This document shows, one piece after another, positions 60,598 through 64,000 of a stretch of DNA of 64,000 nucleotides (position 1 is the first letter of the stretch; every line of letters starts with the position of its first letter). Where the stretch lies: NCBI RefSeq assembly GCF_009807035.1, contig NZ_WUBI01000001.1:2480001-2544000 (forward strand), written 5' to 3'. The position numbers and the translations under genes are program-made. This DNA comes from Paenibacillus dendrobii (GTDB lineage: Bacteria; Bacillota; Bacilli; Paenibacillales; Paenibacillaceae). Under the pieces are notes generated by a model. That model searched no databases. It saw only the letters and a list, made by a program, of their open reading frames with translations, and had not been told where the DNA came from.

Positions 60598-61308
60598 TTA
60601 ATCATCCTCTACAACAAGCTTATATCCCAGTCCTTTCACCGTAACCAGATATCTTGGACTCGATGGATCTGCTTCGATCTTTTCCCGAAGCCTCCGGATA
60701 TGAACCATCACCGTATTATCAAACCCGAAGAATTCCTCGCCCCATACATGATCATACAGGCTCTCTTTGCTGATGATCTGATTGGGATGCCTCATAAAAT
60801 GCGTGAGTAGGCCAAGTTCCTTCGGTTTAAGTTCAATGCTGCTGCCGTTCTTCTTTAATTCAACTTTTTGCTCGTCCAGCTCGAAAGGGCCTGCTCTTAA
60901 AATATGCAGCTCTTGTTTCTCACCTTCCCGGGGATTATCGGCTCTTCTGAAGCGAGCTTTGATCCGGTAAGCCACTTCCTTCGGACTGAATGGTTTCGTG
61001 ATATAATCATCCCCGCCGATGGCGAAACCCAGGATTTTATCGATCTCTTCCGCCTTAGCGGACAAAAAGAAAATCGGAACGTTAGAGACACTTCGTATCT
61101 TCTTGCAGACATCATATCCCTCACCATCCGGTAGCATGATATCGAGAATGACAATATCGGGCTGCCGCTGCTGGAATTCGGTCCATGCTTGCTCCGCCGT
61201 GCCAGCCGTATATACCCCCTCGATGCCTTCCTTGATCAGCACGGTCTGAAGAAGCCTCACGATATCAGCTTCATCATCCACGATGAGAACCTTTTGATTG
61301 AACGACAA
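60598..61308 (-). CDS. OmpR/PhoB-family response regulator
   Basis: A 236-residue regulator with D11/D12, phospho-acceptor D56 (IVILDIMLPDGEG) and K in YITKPFSPKEVAYRIKARFRR; the winged-helix output domain (~140-234) includes LKPKELGLLTHFMRHPNQIISKESLYDHVWG in parts. Start is a TTG at 61308 preceded by AAGGAGG with an eleven-base spacer. It partners the kinase encoded immediately downstream. Confidence 0.92.
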   Translation of the reverse strand: MSFNQKVLIVDDEADIVRLLQTVLIKEGIEGVYTAGTAEQAWTEFQQRQPDIVILDIMLPDGEGYDVCKKIRSVSNVPIFFLSAKAEEIDKILGFAIGGDDYITKPFSPKEVAYRIKARFRRADNPREGEKQELHILRAGPFELDEQKVELKKNGSSIELKPKELGLLTHFMRHPNQIISKESLYDHVWGEEFFGFDNTVMVHIRRLREKIEADPSSPRYLVTVKGLGYKLVVEDD

Positions 61309-61443
61309 GATCTTTTCAACCTCCTTACCATGGGTGGGCTCGTGTTCAGCCGTCTAAACCCAAGCAGGCTAAACTGTACTCAGCTTCCCCACCCTCGAAA
61401 TTACTATGCAAACTATTATCGTATCACGAGCCCTGATTGTTTA

Positions 61444-63633
61444 CTAATCCACGAAAAATTTGGACATTGGGTTAGCCGTCTTCTGGTCAACAATCACTTT
61501 TCCAGTCTTGTCCATTACATAATATTGATAAAAATCAGTGGTAAAGCTGAGCGCATTCAGTACTTGCTTCCCAAACGGTTCAACCGTTCCATCTGCAAGC
61601 GTATCCCCGTTCCAGTAGAAATGGAGCAATAATCGGTTATGATTAAATGGATGCTTGATGATATAAGCGCCCGCTGTGTTTTTGGTATTCATCATACTCT
61701 TCCAATCGAAACCTATATCCTTGGATCTTTGAATGATGCCAGGTTTCAGCGCTTGGATCAGTCCATTCGTTTGAGCGCTGCCGATCACGATCAGATTGCT
61801 GCCTCCGATTTCCTTTTCCATTTTCTGCTTCAATACCTGACGCTCCGTAATGATGACAGGCTTAATGCCCGCAATCTCAAACGTTCTTTTCAGCTGATTC
61901 AGGATTAATTCCTGCTGCTTTTTCGCCTTAGTCCCTGCCTGATCGCTCAGTACTACAGTAAGCGGTTCGCCCTGGAGAGCTTTTTCCTCGATCCGGCTCA
62001 TCGTCTCGAACGGAAGTTCCGGGATCTGTGCGAGGGAAGAACGGTATGTCTCTTTGAATAGTTCATGAAAATAAGCGGCTGTTTCCTGCTCGCTCAGGCG
62101 GTATTCCGGCTTCAGGACAAAATTCGGCTGATGCAGCGAGTTGTCCATTTCATTGCGTGCCTCTTTCCCCAGCGTATCTTCAATGGTCTGCAGCAGTCCG
62201 TCGATTGTAGCATTTTTAAACGCATATCTGTTGAAATATTCTCTCATGAACGCATCGAATTTCTCCTCACCAACCTGACGGTACAGTTGGTAAATGGCTT
62301 GGCGGCCCTTTTCATAGAAGACCGGACTGGCATCGTCTCCTACCTCTTGATTATTTGAAGCAATGGGTGAATCATAGGAAGAATCATCGAATTGAAGCGC
62401 TTTGAATCCGTTCAGCATATCGCCTTGTTTCTCAGAGAAATAGATTTTGGAGAAATCGGCAAAGCCTTCGTCCAGAAACGATTCCTGTTCCGAGTTGTTG
62501 CCGATCAGGGCATGGAACCATTGGTGCGCGATCTCGTGCACGAATACGGAATCATGCACCGGATCTGCGTTATTACCAATCATCCCCATTTGAATCACGC
62601 GTGCAAATTCGACCGCTACTCCCTCCACGTACGACTCGGCGATGCGAAATTCGGGATATGGATATTTCCCATATTTTTCATTAAAGAACTGGATCGCCTT
62701 AAAGGCTTGGTCCACGTATTCGCCCACAATCTTTTTCTTGTTCGGCATGTTGTCAAAATAATAGTATTCGACGGTCAAGCCATCTCGGGTCACGCTGTCG
62801 ACTTTGTAGTTCGGACTCGCGAAAAAGACGAATTCCCGCGTGTTGTTCGCCACGGCAGATACGATTTTGCGGCCGTTTTCCTTGGCTTCCTGAGTCGTGA
62901 TGCTTCCAGGCATCAACATCTGGTACGTGTCAGGTACATTGAATTGAACCTCGAAGTCCGAAGAGGTGTAATAGTCGGTCTCAAAGGTGGTGCTGTACGG
63001 CGTTTTGTCCCATTCATGCTTGATTTCGTCATACACGGACATGACCGGAAACCAGTGAGCGCCATTGATGATGTCTTTATAATAAGACAAGCGTTCGGAG
63101 CCATACGGGATCTTCACATCGAAATCCACTTGGAGCGTGACTGCTTCGCCAGGCTTCAGTTCTTGCGTAAGCTGAACGGTCAAAGCTTGATTGGTATTGT
63201 CAAAAGTCAGGGCTTTCCCATCCGTCTTGACGTCCTTAATGTCAATGCCACCCAGAAAAACATCCGGTTTGAGGCTTGGGTTGTTCTTCAGGATTTCTGC
63301 GTTGGTACTCTGGAACATGCTGGCCTGCGTTGACTTCGAACGGTTGGCATCGGCAAAGGTGTGGAACACCAATTCCTTCAGCGTATCACTAGAAGTGTTA
63401 CGATAAGTAACCGTTTCGCTGCCCCTGATATGCATGTTTTTCTCATCAAGCCGCGCATTGATTTTATACTGTATAGCTGTATGTGCCTCTGCAACATCGA
63501 TTGACTGCTCAGCAACGGCCGCAGGCGCTGCGAAGGCATGGCCTGCGCTGACGATCGGGCATGCAGCCAGCGTGAAGGCCAGCGAGTACGTCATAGCTTT
63601 TTTGGATATAGAGGTGAAGGTATGTTTGTTCAT
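61444..63633 (-). CDS. Secreted M1-family zinc metallopeptidase
   Basis: A 729-residue exported peptidase of the M1 (aminopeptidase N-like) family. A signal peptide (~1-34, cleavage near AFA) is followed by the beta-rich N-terminal domain (~45-245), then the catalytic domain with HEIAH (H366, E367, H370) and the third zinc ligand E389 (LDEGFADF), 19 residues after the last histidine. The family's GAMEN exopeptidase motif is not evident, so N-terminal trimming activity is uncertain. I choose the ATG at 63633 because AAAGGGAGAG precedes it and it gives the signal peptide; an in-frame ATG at 63786 adds 51 atypical residues. Confidence 0.9.
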   Translation of the reverse strand: MNKHTFTSISKKAMTYSLAFTLAACPIVSAGHAFAAPAAVAEQSIDVAEAHTAIQYKINARLDEKNMHIRGSETVTYRNTSSDTLKELVFHTFADANRSKSTQASMFQSTNAEILKNNPSLKPDVFLGGIDIKDVKTDGKALTFDNTNQALTVQLTQELKPGEAVTLQVDFDVKIPYGSERLSYYKDIINGAHWFPVMSVYDEIKHEWDKTPYSTTFETDYYTSSDFEVQFNVPDTYQMLMPGSITTQEAKENGRKIVSAVANNTREFVFFASPNYKVDSVTRDGLTVEYYYFDNMPNKKKIVGEYVDQAFKAIQFFNEKYGKYPYPEFRIAESYVEGVAVEFARVIQMGMIGNNADPVHDSVFVHEIAHQWFHALIGNNSEQESFLDEGFADFSKIYFSEKQGDMLNGFKALQFDDSSYDSPIASNNQEVGDDASPVFYEKGRQAIYQLYRQVGEEKFDAFMREYFNRYAFKNATIDGLLQTIEDTLGKEARNEMDNSLHQPNFVLKPEYRLSEQETAAYFHELFKETYRSSLAQIPELPFETMSRIEEKALQGEPLTVVLSDQAGTKAKKQQELILNQLKRTFEIAGIKPVIITERQVLKQKMEKEIGGSNLIVIGSAQTNGLIQALKPGIIQRSKDIGFDWKSMMNTKNTAGAYIIKHPFNHNRLLLHFYWNGDTLADGTVEPFGKQVLNALSFTTDFYQYYVMDKTGKVIVDQKTANPMSKFFVD

Positions 63634-63718
63634 TGGATTCTCTCCCTTTGATCTAATGAATGTGCTGCTTATGTCCGTTACCATTTCGAAATATACGATT
63701 GAATGAACCGAGCTGTGT

Positions 63719-63965
63719 CCGCTCCAATTCCGGCCTTTCCGTTGAGTATTACAGGTAGGGACGATGGCGTCACCCCTGTGTTTCATCTTTAATTCCTGTA
63801 TCGCTCCAATTCCGGATTATTCTTACGATCGCTGTTGTCACCAGATTTCCTGATCCTGCCCCTTTAGGGGAGAAATCCGGTGACAAAGGCGAACGCTTCG
63901 CTTCTGCAGAATAATTCCGGCCTTTCCGCTGAGTATTTCAGGTAGGGATGATGGCGTGATAATTC
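63719..63965. repeat. Repeat field at the window's right end: direct repeats and a 15-bp hairpin
   Basis: A ~45-bp sequence starting ATTCCGGCCTTTCCG and containing GAGTATT-CAGGTAGGGA-GATGGCGT occurs at about 63727 and again at about 63916, and a third diverged GAGTATTACATAAAGTCGATGG begins near 63979. Between them, TTGTCACC-GATTTC (63835-63849) pairs with GAAATC-GGTGACAA (63872-63886), with one mismatch. The 63634-64000 gap holds no credible gene. Confidence 0.75.
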
Positions 63966-64000
63966 CGTTCAATCCTCTGAGTATTACATAAAGTCGATGG

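Noticed and set aside
1..64000. tRNA or rRNA genes, insertion sequences, prophage or integrase genes
   Set aside because: No cloverleaf-like tRNA, rRNA signature, transposase or phage gene was recognised on either strand.

Overview
The window looks like chromosomal core DNA of a Gram-positive, endospore-forming member of the Bacillota, most like Paenibacillus. The evidence is the gene content: prkA, ytxC-thrS with a T-box, spo0E-like, cotF-like coat genes, a SASP-like gene with a forespore-type promoter, liaFSR, AbrB, and an E. coli-type (I-beta) glutamine synthetase. The futalosine menaquinone gene mqnC argues against Bacillus subtilis itself. Most genes lie on the minus strand, intrinsic terminators are frequent, and TTG starts occur. 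I saw no rRNA, tRNA, CRISPR array, insertion sequence or prophage. This assignment is inference from gene content, not from a database search.

Layout: 1-13.4 kb holds a LacI regulator (cut by the window edge), a globin-coupled chemotaxis transducer with a sigma-D-type promoter, prkA, a DUF2161 nuclease-fold protein behind a switch-like inverted repeat, an aminotransferase, an orphan response regulator, a two-gene envelope operon, a 34-residue membrane peptide, abrB, trmL, serC and a catalase. 13.5-18.8 kb is an accessory-looking cluster: ABC ATPase and permease, a 72-residue membrane protein, a secreted Gly/Ala-rich peptide precursor with its own promoter, an SdpA/DUF5819-like protein, an SdpB/HTTM protein and a DCC thiol-disulfide oxidoreductase. 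It reads as a peptide toxin (SdpABC-like) production, export and self-protection system and is the strongest novelty candidate.

19-34 kb carries glnA, a DAHP synthase, ispH, a two-component system next to htrA, a tandem-repeat block, liaFSR, the SASP-like gene, a 3D-domain protein, thrS with its T-box and ytxC. 35-41 kb carries a TetR-controlled transport/hydantoinase/DUF917 operon and mqnC. 41-45 kb is a SAM-riboswitch-controlled metA-metI-metC methionine operon.

At 45.2-46.4 kb corA is preceded by a promoter straddled by an 11-bp inverted repeat and by a 34-codon leader ORF beginning Met-Glu-Gly-Asp-Pro-Ser-Pro, reminiscent of the enterobacterial MgtL leader peptide; I regard this as the second strong candidate for undescribed regulation. 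46.5-64 kb is mostly housekeeping: an HRDC protein, DUF3055, a stalk-domain protein, fructokinase, 5'-3' exonuclease, an ArsC-like/RluA/PduO/lipoprotein cluster, DinB, Spo0E, patA with an Lrp regulator, coat proteins, an FAD oxidoreductase, a second OmpR-type two-component system and a secreted M1 peptidase. The window ends in a small field of repeats.
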